Assembly (NCBI GenBank): GCA_034401135.1
Contig: JAWZSP010000008.1
Span: 2,728,001-2,792,000, forward strand
Length of the DNA: 64,000 nt
Origin: Volutella citrinella
Lineage: Eukaryota > Ascomycota > Sordariomycetes > Hypocreales > Nectriaceae
Reading direction: 5' to 3'
Position 1 is the first letter of the stretch. Each line of letters begins with the position of its first letter. Positions 11,968 through 23,085 of the stretch are shown piece after piece. Below the pieces are notes generated by a model that made no database searches, was not told where the DNA came from, and saw only the letters and a list, made by a program, of their open reading frames with translations. Position numbers and translations under genes: made by a program.

Positions 11968-12582
11968 CTAGTTACTACATGTAGTGGTACATGAGGAAAC
12001 GGCAACATGGGCAGTCATCGTTTTGGTTTTTCTCCCGCGGGTGGTATGCATTTAGCTTTGGAATCGTTTTGAGATTGGGAAATCATAGCATGCCCCTGAA
12101 CTACTAGTCTACTACGCAGTTGAATGAAACCCGTCATCGAAGCATCCACAATGGAGTGGCACAATACCATGCAGACCGATGTGCGCCGCTCGTGATTCCA
12201 GGCAGATTCCATAATAAGATACCTAGCCTGGTGCCTAACACATCCAGGCAACCTAGGGAACTCTGCCCAGACGCCCGGAGTCAGCGGGAGACATAATAAA
12301 AAAACCACAACACACCCAACCGGTCTATCGCGAGATCACCACCACACCATGAGCTCCAAAATGCAAAAAGAAACGCTTGGCTCATGCGCACCTTGGGCGC
12401 TTAATGACGTTCCCACCTGTGGCGCCTCGCCGAAAAGCGTGTAAGGATGTCAACTCCTTGGTACGTACCAGCAAACACCGCAACACCGCAACAAATGTCA
12501 ACCACGAGACATTCGACATCTTCGGACGCCCTCAACACCATACCAGCAGCTCCAAAATGCAAAAAGATGCAAAAAGAAACGT
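11968..12582. other. Intergenic, with a short dispersed repeat
   Basis: No gene is seen. A segment of about 30-35 bp, containing AGCTCCAAAATGCAAAAAG, occurs at 12352-12375 and again at 12548-12581. In the second copy part of it is further duplicated, directly beside the 3' end of the tRNA-Gly gene. Confidence 0.5.
12352..12581 (+). repeat. Short direct repeat beside tRNA-Gly
   Basis: AGCTCCAAAATGCAAAAAG starts at 12352 and at 12548. The second copy carries an extra ATGCAAAAAG unit and abuts the tRNA 3' end, where on the minus strand it supplies the T-runs that can terminate RNA polymerase III. The upstream copy may be a duplicated tRNA flank whose tRNA has been lost. Confidence 0.5.
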
Positions 12583-12662
12583 TGCGTGTACTGGGACTCG
12601 AACCCAGGGCTCGTGCTACCATCCGATGGAAGGCAAGAATGTTACCCTTACACCATACACGC
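12583..12662 (-). tRNA. tRNA-Gly(UCC) with a 9-nt intron
   Basis: On the minus strand the acceptor stem GCGTGTA pairs perfectly with TACACGC. The D arm GTGTAAGGGTAACAT matches fungal tRNA-Gly. The anticodon loop reads CTTCCA with anticodon TCC, and the T arm is CTGGG-TTCGAGT-CCCAG. The sequence closes only if 9 nt are removed after position 37, giving a 71-nt mature body including the discriminator A. The anticodon stem CTTGC/GCACG then has one T-C mismatch. T-runs follow the 3' end. Confidence 0.8.
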
Positions 12663-13203
12663 TTTGTTGTAAGATTGTCAATTAATGGGATTTAGATATG
12701 CTGAGGGTGCGTCAAACATTCAAACCAGGGCACTCCTTGCTTCTGACAGCCAAAATGAATAGCAAGCTGCTATTCTTCAATATTTTCTCGCTTATTTAGT
12801 GTCGAGGGCGACGGAGGATAACCACAAATACTAGCGCTAGTAGACAGATTTCTCAATCGCCGGTCCTTGAGTATGCCAGTACAGAAGAGAGGAAATGTTG
12901 GTTTCCATAGTTCAATTTGGTCCACAGAGGTTGGAAAAGTCTGGTGTCTGTCCATCACGGTGTTTTCTAATAACTTTTGTGGTGCAGAGACCTTGATAGA
13001 CAAGGACGCCACCAGTTGCTGCATCTGTCAACGGTAATTGTGACTCATTCTAGACTCACTGGTCCAGATGCTGGGTATGGCCCATTGTGTAAGTTACTGT
13101 GGTTTCTATTATGGACGTATGAGGCTGAGTGCCGCACGGGCTTATCGAACTATCTTTCATACTTCAACTTCTATGAATTGCTTGCCGGCGCGGTTGTCGT
13201 CAG
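12663..13203. other. Intergenic
   Basis: No gene, repeat or RNA is seen. It lies between the tRNA-Gly 5' end and the stop of the MFS gene and probably holds that gene's 3' untranslated region. Confidence 0.5.
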
Positions 13204-14920
13204 CTACCCTCTTACCACCACCTCTTCCTCCGAGGTATGGCGGCTGTCCTTGTTCACCAACCCTAGAATCGCCCTCTCGGCCTTGGTCGCCGGCTCCTTG
13301 GGCAGCAGCCGGAAGATGAGGGGCATGGCAGCAGCGAGCAATGACGCGGTGCCGCAGAAGCTGGCCATGAAGGAGAAGCCGAGCACGTGGCGCGGCGCAT
13401 CGGAACTGGGCCACAGATAGCTGCCGTAGATCATGGAAAAGTTGCAAAACGTGTTGATAAAAGCAATGGCCACGGATCGCTTCTTGGTGGGGAACGGGAT
13501 GCACTCGCTGGCCCAGTTGAGGATGAGCGGGAGCGCCGTGTACAGTCCGCCGACGAAGAGACACATCATGACGTACTTTACGACGGCGCTGGTGACAAAC
13601 AGGAACACCATACACGCAGTGACAGGAACGAGGTGCAGGCAGGCGAGGTGCCAGCGCCTGTCCTGGGTGCGGTCCGAGTTGTAGGAGAAGACGAGCATGC
13701 AGACGGCGCCGGTGATGTAGATGGGCACCGTCATCCACTGGGCCGTGACCTTTGTGTAGCCGAGCGTCTTGAGGATGGTGGGGATGAAGTACGAGATGGT
13801 GGTACAGGTGCCGTTGAGGTTATAGAGGACGAGGAAGAGCCACGTCTTCCAGTCGCAGACGACGGCCTTGAGGGCCTGCCACGAGGTGAGGGTGCTGCTG
13901 TCGAGGGCGACAGTGATCTTCTGATCGTGCATCATGCGCACCTGGGCGAGCCGGCGCTGCTCGGGCGTGAAGCGGCGCGAGTTGCTGGGGTAGTCAGGGA
14001 TGAGGAAGAAGAAACACCCGGCGAAGAAAACGGTGATGACGCCTTCAATGAGGAACAGCCACCGCCAGCCCGGCATGCCCCTGACACCGTCGAGCGTCTT
14101 GATGATTGCGCCGGCCATGATGCCTCCGAGGGCGGGTGCCACACAGCCAGAGGTGTAGAAGATACAGAATCGCTTGCCTGGACTCATTAGACTAACAGTT
14201 TTATATCAAGTGGCGATGAATTGATATCCACTTACCAACCTCCTTCTTGGTGTACCAGCACGTCAGAACGAAGAGCGCGCCAGGAAACATGCCTGCCTCG
14301 GCACATCCCAGGAAGAATCGCGCAACTAGGAAGCCACTGAGATTCTTGGCCTGCGACATGCCCGAGACGATGCATCCCCAGACCAGAATAAGCGTGGAGA
14401 GGTAGAGCGAGGGCCGGATCTGGACCATGACGAGGTTGGAGGGCACCTCGAACAGGAAGTATCCGACAAAGAAGACGGAGATGAAGAGAGAGTATTCTAC
14501 CCAGCATTGCATAAGCACTCGTTGAAACCAGCTGGAGGCAAGCTTGTCCACATACCATTGTCAGAGAGGCCGAGATCCTCGCTCAGGCCAGCCGCATTCG
14601 CATTTCCCTGGATGGATCAGCCGTGTCCTTCACGCCTATCAACTGTGAGCGCTCACAATGTTGCCCTTGTCGAGGTAGGCCAGGATGTACATCCACCACA
14701 GGCACGGCAGGAGCACGTAGTCGATCTTTCGCACCAGCCGCCTCTCTTCTTCCGTGTCGGGTCTGTAGTTTTGCAGTGCCAGCTCCAGGTCGTTCAACGC
14801 CGCGTCGTGCGGTGTCGCGCCATTTTCCTCCACCACCGTCTCCCGGCCCGATGCTTGGCCCTTGGCGGTGTCGTGCTGCATCGATCTGCCGAGTTTCGAG
14901 GGCCAGCCGGTGGCCTGCAT
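13204..14920 (-). CDS. MFS permease, anion:cation symporter family (Dal5-like)
   Basis: A 516-residue major facilitator. Exons are 14920-14657, 14607-14556, 14496-14236 and 14177-13204, with introns of 49-59 nt, and the frame is kept throughout. The layout is that of the Dal5/allantoate-pantothenate-nicotinate group: a hydrophilic N terminus, then KIDYVLLPCLWWMYILAYLDKGNI before the first membrane segment, EVPSNLV in the fourth, and WRWLFLIEGV after the sixth. The C-terminal half has six more hydrophobic segments and ends in a charged tail. Members carry organic anions (vitamins, ureides, small carboxylates) with protons at the plasma membrane; the substrate cannot be told from sequence. The chosen start is the ATG at 14920; an apparent earlier methionine is a TTG codon. 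Confidence 0.87.
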
Positions 14921-15750
14921 CAAGCGGTGATTGATTAGATTATGCCAAAAATCCCAGGCCGTGATGCTAAACGTGGAAAGGGGGAGAAATTAGTTGCAAA
15001 TCCAATGCTTTTGTACCAGTTCCTCCCCACGGCAGCCCACTATAGAAAAAACTGGCGATAATGCAACCTGCGAGAAATAGTGTTCGCATCAATAATGGCA
15101 GCATCACGATTGGCCAGAGATATGCGGTAAACTGGGGTCCCTCGACGAATTTGCGCCTCCAGGGCCTCACCGACATGGGGGGACCCAAGGTGACCTAGGC
15201 TCGATTGTGCTGCCAAGGGACCGTTTCGACGCCATTCCGAGCGCACCAGAGGCCATCAAGGTGTGCGCGGGTGGAGCGCATTGCCTGCCACCGGGGCTAA
15301 TCAGACCAGGCGATGCGGCGCTCTGACTGGCTTTGGCGATGTCTTGCCTGCCACCAGAACCTCGAGCCCCACCGCGAGACGGGGCCGTCCAGGATGAGCG
15401 GCCCTTAAAAACGAGGCGAGCCCCGAGAAACACGTAAGATGAGGGTCGAGGAGTCGGTTTTGGCCTTTATTTGGTTTCAAGCTGTCGTGTTTTGAGAATG
15501 GCTGCCCACGTAACGTGGGAAACAGTGCATGCCATTACGTCCTGGTTGTGGAGGCCAACAATGATTTAAGTCACTGCCAGAACGTGGCCTCAACTCGATC
15601 CCAAGACCCAATGAATGCAGGGTTCTACTCCAAGTTTCTTCAATACAGGGCCTTGGGAACGCAGCCTTGTAGGTGAAGCCGCAGACAAACACCTACTCCC
15701 GCGCCCTTCCTGATTCAGGCCCAACCCCAAGCCAACATGAATCCTACAAC
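14921..15750. other. Intergenic
   Basis: Promoter of the MFS gene at one end and 3' flank of the F-box gene at the other. No gene or clear repeat is seen. Confidence 0.45.
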
Positions 15751-17270
15751 CTAGCACGTCGCCTCCAGCCGGATTTGCCAGAGCGAGGTTGGCTCAACCA
15801 CTCGACACGGCAAGTTGAGGTAGTGAATAGCATCTCCGTGGGACCCAATAATACCAGCATCAATGTGTTCGTAACGCACGCGGGCCAAGGCAAGCTCCCG
15901 TCCCAAGGCAACCCCCCGCTGCACCGCAACCGACTTCCATCTCTCTTCTGTCGCACGACTTACCTCTAGAGTCCATGTGCCCCGCCAGACCGCTTCCGCC
16001 TGGTACGTGCCAACTGTATATATAAAGGCACACGCAACTCCTCTTCTACCGTACCAAATCGCCAGCTTATCCAGGCTGGGCATCTGCAATGCCACCACTG
16101 CCGCGCTGTCGAGCAGTTGGTTGACAGGCCCATGATTATCTGCCCTTTGGAGCATCCACGAAGTGAGTGCCAGGGACCGCAGATGATTCCACCTCCACGT
16201 CCCCTGGTACGCGTTGAAGAAGTCTTCGGCGTTCACCAAGTATGAGGCAGCAACTGATTCGAGGCTACGGCTCCGGCGTGCAATCGCAGAGCCCACCCTT
16301 GTGTCGACATGAAAGACAGCGGAACCCAAGTCCGCCGATAATGGGGAAGCCTGGAGCGTATTGGTCAAGCTGTCGTTGAAGTCTTCGAACAGGAGCAGGT
16401 GCTTGAGCGTGCTTGGGAGGCTGCGCTTGATACAACTTATGAGCCCTGTCTCCAATATCAGTCTCTGGGGGAGGTACCAAGGCGGGCGCAATTTTTTTTT
16501 TAATTACCTTCATATCCGCCACCGATATCCCAGCTTCTGTAAGCCGGTGGCCAAGTTTCATAGACCAAATATGTCAAGGAAACGAGCTTGCAGAGCAAAA
16601 GCATCAAGCACGAAGTGTCAATCCCGCGCCGGAATTGACGCCGTAGAACCAGCTGCTTCACCGCATCGACGGGGCAAAGGTTTGGCATATAGAGGAACAG
16701 TGAGTGAAAGACCCGCCGGATTGCCCCGAAACCGGGGGATGCGACACACTGGCCGTGGATCCAGCCGTGTTTGCGATCGTGCCTGTTGATGTCGACGACT
16801 TGACTCCAAGACATGGCTCCTCTGCCCTTCTCATCGCGGGCGTCGTTGAAACGTAGATGGCGGAACCAGTGTTCCGAGTCGCTTGGAGACTGCGCGTTGA
16901 TCTCGAGCGTCAAAGGATTTGCTCCCTTCCACACCCCAAGAGTGTCAAAGAGGTTGACCAAGGACCTCTTCACAAGGGCCTCCTGTTTGCTCATCCACCA
17001 TTCTGACTCGAGCCTTTTGCAGCTTCGACACGTATATGTTGGAAGTTCAATGTTGAGGTAGATGTTTTGAACGAAGTCTCGCTGCCGGACAATGTTGTGT
17101 CGAAGGTCATCCAAGCCGAGTCTCACCCGGTGTAGGTTTCGTCGGCCTAGCACCTGCTGCCACTCTGTGCAGACGGACGCGAGGGAGCTCCAGCCAGGGT
17201 GTCGCTGGTCAGCTATTGCTCCCAAGATCATGAGGCGGATCTCCGCCGGCAAAGAAACCCAATTCACCAT
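15751..17270 (-). CDS. F-box protein with a DUF6546-like region
   Basis: A 485-residue protein from two exons, 17270-16508 and 16445-15751. The 62-nt intron ends at the AG that restores frame; a nearer AG would not. The start MVNWVSLPAEIRLMILGAI opens a fungal F-box-like helix, and the segment through HPGWSSLASVCTEWQ supports this. The C-terminal part has LPSTLKHLLLFEDFND, a hallmark of the DUF6546 region that follows F-boxes in many ascomycete proteins, and a tail rich in tryptophan and alanine. Such proteins probably recruit substrates to SCF ubiquitin ligases, but targets are unknown. An in-frame extension upstream to 17363 is less likely because it is hydrophobic and precedes the conserved start. 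Confidence 0.75.
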
Positions 17271-17555
17271 GATGCAATTATGTTCAACGAAATACGGCAA
17301 GAATATTTTGAATATTTTCACATTCGTTTGAGTGGCAGTTGATGAGAAGAAATAGCCCAGCAACCAACAGGCTGTCAGAGGGCTTAAATGTTATTGGCCG
17401 TATAAAGCAGCTTTAACTTTTCGTTTCCCACGGAACACTTCGTGAGTCGTTGCCCTCAAGGTTAGAAAACAACTTTAGCAGCTCAACCCGGCTGGAATGT
17501 TTCCCCCGGAAACCTAGCAATAGAGCTTGTTGAGCTCCTGTTCCGGCCACCATTC
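17271..17555. other. Intergenic
   Basis: 5' flank of the F-box gene. No further feature is seen. Confidence 0.4.
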
Positions 17556-17783
17556 TCACTGTCCTCCTTCCTGCTGCCGTCGTATCTCCTTCATATCAGC
17601 CACGCAATACGGACACTCATTTGAGTCCATGTACTTTATGTCTTCAAACCAGAGCGGTTCGGGATACGCGCATGGCTTACCCTCCCGCACGTCGGAGCAG
17701 GCGATCAGATCGAGGCTGCTCTTCGCCAAGTCCTGGTATCTGTAACAGCGACAGAGGACCCTTGTGTTAAGATTCCAGCACAT
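17556..17783 (-). CDS. Possible small cysteine-rich protein, maybe partial
   Basis: A 75-residue frame from the ATG at 17783. It has five cysteines besides the one at position 2, spaced as LCRCYRYQDL, IACSD, KPCAYPEP and NECPYCVAD. The C-x2-C near the end resembles small fungal zinc-binding proteins with a conserved ECPYC ending. The sequence looks protein-like but there is no other support, and a further upstream exon could be missing. It may also be a chance frame. Confidence 0.35.
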   Translation of the reverse strand: MCWNLNTRVLCRCYRYQDLAKSSLDLIACSDVREGKPCAYPEPLWFEDIKYMDSNECPYCVADMKEIRRQQEGGQ

Positions 17784-19477
17784 TGTCAAAGATTAATTCA
17801 GTCGTTTCTTCAGAACTTTCTGTTGGGTTACAGTTTCGAAGACTATCAAAGAATGGGGCTGGTAGAAGATATACTGGCGCGACATGGGCCCGAACATTCT
17901 TTGTGTCCTGATGAGCGTTATTCACCCTCCTTCGTCATCGATCTTCGTGATGCTTTGAGATTCACTTGATTGAATCACATTTATAGCAGCCCGGATGCAG
18001 TGATTGGGATGGTGTTCTGACAGTCAAGTGAATAGACATAGAAAAGTCGTGCTGCGATGGTGAATCCCGCCACCACGCCCCGTGCTGCATGTGACCTAAT
18101 CACACAGTCTGTCAGAGTAAGATTAAAGGATTGGGTATGTAACCTCAAAGTGAACACGCTGCTGCAGCTTGAGGTGCATTGAGGCGAGCTAAATTTAATG
18201 CGAGCCATCACGGTTGCAAAAGCCTACTCCTCGCCCTGCTGTGCGCGGGCATCTGTCTCACTCAAACACTCCATTATGGTGGCGTCTGGTTAGCCATGCT
18301 ACCTCGAAGGATGCTTTTATTGAGCATGTCGTTACAAGATCCTTCCCCACGGACCTCACAAGGAACTCTTGTGAAATCTCTGCTCAGCTGTGTAGGTCAA
18401 GCAAGCATACGTGATCGTCTGACGTCACACCAGCTGGATACCTACCCTAGACCTCGACAAACACGCACCGGCAGTGTTGGAATGCCGGTATTTTCTCGAG
18501 ACTGCCATACCGGGCAACATAACGGATTGCATCGCTTAGTCACTGCTGCGGTAGAATTGCTTCGAGGAGTGGAGGCGTTCATGACGTGCGCGCCGTAGCG
18601 GGAGACCACGGGAAGGATTTTCTCGCGCTCGTGCTCGCCTTGGCTGAACACAAGGTGCGACAGGCGGCCTGCATTTGCTTGTTGCAGCAATTGTTTCTCC
18701 TCGGCATGCCTAACCGAGGGGCTGAGATGCCGAGCAAAGACCGCGAGGGAAGGGCAATGCTCGGCGTCGTTCGTAGAGTATTTATTACGGCATGGGAATG
18801 CACTCGGCAGTACGGAGCCTTGAAAGGAATTCGCTCTCGCCCTCTCCGCAAGTTCCGCGCCTGCGCCATGGAACAGGGCGACTGCAAGCGTCAGCCCGGG
18901 GGAGGGTACGTACCCCAGCACGTGAGACCAGCTGGACGCACCCCAGCCAATAAGGCCGTCGCCCGCAACGGATCTGTGGAGACCAGGCTGCGTTCATCTG
19001 GATGGCCCCACTGTTAACCGTCTTGGCGGGCTCTTGCCAGCACCTCACAGGCGGCTGCGGGTGCCGGGGCAGGCCCTGACGAGAGTTTACATTACGAAAT
19101 GGCAACCGCGAGATGCCAATTACAGAAGGGCGGTGCCTGTGGCCCTGCGCTGTGAGATTTCGCGATCTCCGCGGCATGGGCTCTTCGTTGCTGGTAATAA
19201 AGAGCGTCTTCTCGGGGGTGGCGGTGGTGGTCAATTCGCAAAAGTGTGTCGTGGTTTCCCCAGGCGAAGAATCCTATCTAATACATGGCGGTTTGATCTT
19301 TCCTCCTGTCGCAACAGCTCCAGCACTCCGCCAGCGCTTTTAGGCAGGTTGACTCGCCGTCGGTCACTGAGCAGGCCTCTGTTACTCCCCCCTTCCAGTG
19401 TCGCGCCATACAGGCCAAGCCAGCCTAAGCCTACGCCGCGCTGACGTCAACCGTCGCTCGGTTTGCATCAACAACGC
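17784..19477. other. Intergenic, 1.7 kb
   Basis: Only low-complexity frames on both strands, none with a domain or credible splicing. The right end is the promoter of the HPP gene. Confidence 0.45.
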
Positions 19478-20569
19478 ATGGGGAAGGAAAGTCCAAGGAC
19501 ACCAGGAGGCATCTTGGGCCGGCAGCCTCACCAAGACGCCAGACTCGACCCGGTTTTGGACAGGCGACGCTCGACAAGGCCCTCCACCTCGTCGGAGGAC
19601 ACGCTCACACAGATGTACCCCCAACCTGCACCGCCCAGCATGTCCTGGAACCCCGAGTCGTGGAAGTTCGACATCGACCACGTACTCAACCGCTTCATCC
19701 CCCCGCCGCCATGGCGCTATCTACCGTATCCCGTCGCATACATGCTGGGCCACCGCCGCTCAAAACCTCGTGACATCGGCACCTTCGTCCCCATCTTCTG
19801 GGCCTTCATCGGCATCTTCGCCGCCATCTCCACCATCTCTGTCGTCTCAGAACGCATCCCCTCCTTCAAGGCCAAAGGTGCCCCTATGATCGTGGGCAGT
19901 TTTGTACGTCCCCCTTCCTCACACTGTCTTGTCTCGTCATCCCCTTTACTGACTCTTCTCTCGTCAAAGGGTGCCGGTGCTGTCCTCGAGTTCTATGCCA
20001 TCGAGTCTCCTCTGGCCCAGCCGCGCAACTTCCTCGTCGGCCAGATCCTCGCCGCCACGCTTGGTATGTCCATCTGCAAGTTGTTCCAGATGGCCCCAAA
20101 CTTCGAGGCCATCCGCTGGGCAGCCGGCGCCATCTCGTGCGCCCTCGTCACCTCCATCATGGCCATCACCAAGACCATCCACCCTCCTGCTGGTGCCACC
20201 GCCCTACTGGCCGTTGTTGACGATAAGATCCTGCACCTCGGCTGGTTCTTCATTCCGGTGGTGTTGTTCAACTGTTCCGTCATGCTGGGTGTCGCTATGC
20301 TCGTCAACAATATACAGCGGGCATATCCGTCTTACTGGTGGACGCCCGAAGAGCTGGGCTGGTCCAAGGGCGAGGCCAAAGGCAAGGAAATGGATGAGGA
20401 GAGCAAGGGAGCGCCCAGCGAGGACATGCATGCTGAGAGGGTAGTGTCGGTCGTCGAGGGGCCACCGCATGAGATCATCATTCGCGCGGGTCAGGTCGTT
20501 CTGCCTCCCCACGTTTATTTGATGCAAGAGGAGCTGCAGCTGCTGGAGGAGATTGGGAACCGGTTGTAG
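19478..20569 (+). CDS. HPP-family integral membrane protein
   Basis: A 341-residue protein from exons 19478-19903 and 19970-20569, with a 66-nt in-frame intron. The hallmark KTIHPPAGATALLAVV is at about residues 225-240. Around it are four hydrophobic segments (FWAFIGIFAAISTISVV, a GAGAVLEFYAIESPLAQPRN entry segment, a segment through ISCALVTSIMAI, and LGWFFIPVVLFNCSVMLGVAML), as in the HPP family. Bacterial and plant members include chloroplast and cyanobacterial nitrite transporters; a fungal role has not been established as far as I know. The C-terminal 100 residues are hydrophilic and acidic. A later ATG near 19613 (MYPQPAPPSMSW) is a possible alternative start. The gene stands alone between intergenic regions. 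Confidence 0.88.
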   Translation: MGKESPRTPGGILGRQPHQDARLDPVLDRRRSTRPSTSSEDTLTQMYPQPAPPSMSWNPESWKFDIDHVLNRFIPPPPWRYLPYPVAYMLGHRRSKPRDIGTFVPIFWAFIGIFAAISTISVVSERIPSFKAKGAPMIVGSFVRPPSSHCLVSSSPLLTLLSSKGAGAVLEFYAIESPLAQPRNFLVGQILAATLGMSICKLFQMAPNFEAIRWAAGAISCALVTSIMAITKTIHPPAGATALLAVVDDKILHLGWFFIPVVLFNCSVMLGVAMLVNNIQRAYPSYWWTPEELGWSKGEAKGKEMDEESKGAPSEDMHAERVVSVVEGPPHEIIIRAGQVVLPPHVYLMQEELQLLEEIGNRL

Positions 20570-21031
20570 ATGATCTATCCCGGTCAGATGAGTGTGGGGT
20601 CCTTCCCCAGTAAAAGTGATGACATGGCCTGGCGTTATTGATTATTGGTCGGTTTAGCGATGCAGCATGGCCAACTCTAGCGGACACATTAGCATTTCGC
20701 TTGACGCAATCAAGTGACGGTACATATTCTCTCATGAATAAAGTCTATATGAAGGAATGAACAAAAACAAATGAGCTGATGGGTAAATAAGACTTCATCT
20801 TGCAACAGCCATGAATTAAGTGATCCTACGCAACCAAGTCACGTCACAGACACATCAAATTATAGCCTCATCATTCATGTCTATTGGAGGTGTCTCGCTT
20901 TCAATGATGCCCCATAGCTTTTGCAGTATTCCGATGGACCTTTTATCTAATCCGAAGCACAATCTAGCCGAGAATCTCATCGCTGCCCCGATTGTTAGTT
21001 CTTGTTGCCCTGATGTGTTGTCACAATGTAC
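20570..21031. other. Intergenic between convergent genes
   Basis: 3' flanks of the HPP gene and of the SDR gene. The SDR stop codon TAA lies inside a GTAAGT string, so a last short exon could extend into this stretch. Confidence 0.4.
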
Positions 21032-22459
21032 TTACGTGTACGTATCTTCGGGCATCCTGATTCCATCATGGATGGACAAGCCCATCAGTCTGCCACCATC
21101 AACGGTCAGGAGAGCATAATTCATGTAAGCTCCGCCAGGACTAGACAGCATCACGACGGGGCCGACGATTTCCTCTGGTCGGCCAGCACGGCCGGCAGTG
21201 CAACGCATTGCGGCTTTGGTGGCCTGGTTGTTGATGTTGTATTCGTGCTTGCCAGAGGTAACGCCCGTCATTTCTGAAGGGAAAATCCCCGGGCAGACAG
21301 TGTTGACGCGAATCTTCATGCTTTGTAGGCAGGTTAGAGGGATTGACAATGAATACTGCAGGCACAAAACTTACGGGTGTAGTCGACCAGCCAGAAGCTT
21401 GGCAAGATGAACAGCTTTGGTTGTCGTCAGTGACATGTTGCAGGCATCATTATCGTGCCTTCATATACTTACTGGCCGCCTTGGAAACTCCATATGTTAT
21501 AGATCCCATTGACCTATTCATGCCACGGCAGGTTAGACTTGCTGGACGGATGCACTACTAACATGGCTACGGACCTTTGGTTACCGATGGCGGCAAGAGA
21601 CGCGATGACGCAGACATTTGGGTCCACAGACTTGCGGAGCAGGGGAATGAAGTTTACTGTTAGAAAGTACACGCCCATAACATTGACTGCAGAAAGGTTA
21701 GCTTGTGGGGTTTAGCAGTCTTGACGACATACTCTGGTTGCTGCGATCAAAGTCGAGCCTATGAACGCGTTAGCTATGTAATCGACTGAGTGGGTGGGCT
21801 ACCTACTCTTCCACACCGTTGATGAGCATGTTCTCAACTTGATCCGCTGTTAAACAGTTAGCGTCATCCCGGTAAAGACGCGGCACTACAAATAGCAGGA
21901 TGTTGAAGGAGGTAACGTACGGTCATTGTGGTCGTTGGCGGTGACTCTCCACGGGCTGTTGACACCCGCGCAGTTGATTAGGGTATCAATCTATGCAAGC
22001 GTCCGGGTTAGCTGGCTGGTAACCAATCAAGATATGCGGTGGCTATGGTATGCACAGCATACATCCATGCCGTCGACAAATGAGGTGTTAGCAATAGACC
22101 CCTCCAAAAACATACATGGGACTCTTTGGCTTTGATAGCTTCGACAATCTCTTGGCATCCAACCTTTGTTTGGACGTCGCCCCGGATTCTGCAGCCTCGT
22201 GTCAGCACACGATAATATGCGGTGCATTATTGTTTTGGCGTGGGTGTCCAACTTACGCATGCACATCGCCGCCAATCTGCTCTACTGCCACATCCAGCGC
22301 ATCCTGGCGACGGCCACAGATGTAGACGCGGGCACCATTGACGGCAAAGCCCTCAGCGATGGCCTTTCCGAGCCCAGAGCCACCACCCGTGACCACTACG
22401 ACCTTGTCCTTGACGGAGAAGAGGTCCTCGAGTTTGAACGAAACGTGCTGTTCAGCCAT
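21032..22459 (-). CDS. Short-chain dehydrogenase/reductase, nine exons
   Basis: A 297-residue SDR assembled from nine exons: 22459-22257, 22188-22116, 21990-21921, 21846-21807, 21758-21733, 21686-21575, 21513-21473, 21414-21375 and 21320-21032. The summed length is in frame. The N terminus has the nucleotide-binding motif [15 protein letters not shown] and YICGRR, which suggests NADP preference. LINCAGVN follows the fourth strand. The catalytic triad reads as Ser in VIASLAAIG, and Tyr and Lys in [24 protein letters not shown] is the usual post-catalytic loop. The substrate is unknown; relatives oxidise sugars, polyols or sugar acids. A possible extra 3' exon cannot be excluded because the stop overlaps a GTAAGT donor. 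It is divergent from the PhyH gene, with 626 bp between their starts. Confidence 0.85.
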
Positions 22460-23085
22460 GGTGGGGTAGGGACAAGGGACAGCGTTGGGAATGCTGGAGA
22501 ATCGAATAGGGAGGGCTTCTGTGCTTATGCAACAGATGTACAGCAAGACTGCCGGTGTATACGAGGAGCAAGGCTCAAGTAATTAGATGCCGGGATGTAG
22601 CATTTGGCGATGGTGTGGAGAGTGATGGGCGACGATTTGGACAAGGGCCAGGAGCCGAGTCTCGGGATGGTGCGACTCAGCCCGAGCCGATGACGGCTTG
22701 CCCCCATGAGGCTAGCGTACGCGACCGTCCAAGCCTTGACGCGGGGTATCTCGAAACGAGGGCCCCATCTGACTCGCGGGGTTGCATCCTGGACCGGCAA
22801 TCCGTGTGCTGTCGTGTCGTGCCATGCTGCCACGCCTGTCCCGGCACAGTGGTTGGACGTGGCTGACAACGGACTGCAATGCATCAGCGCCATGGGGACA
22901 CCATTGTCGGGTGCGGGGCATGGACGGGGAAGTTTGACGTAGCGCAGATAAGACCAGGCCATCGCGATGAATGTTGGACAATCTCAATCACCCACATCAC
23001 GTAACTTGGACTTGCTCTGCCTAGATATTAGGCATTAGGACAGCTCGAACTCAGAATCCCAAGACAGGACAAACTTACAGTCGCC
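22460..23085. other. Divergent promoter region, SDR and PhyH genes
   Basis: This 626-bp stretch separates the two divergent starts. It carries no supportable gene and may hold shared regulatory sites. Candidate CGG/CCG triplets are present, but I see no clear palindrome. Confidence 0.4.

Noticed and set aside
13387..14190. 267-codon plus-strand frame opposite the MFS gene
   Set aside because: Highly charged, glycine-rich shadow; the MFS protein is the coherent reading.
16465..16507. Shorter intron for the F-box gene ending at the first CCCCCAG
   Set aside because: It puts the second exon out of frame; the later AG at 16446 restores the frame leading to LLLFEDFND.
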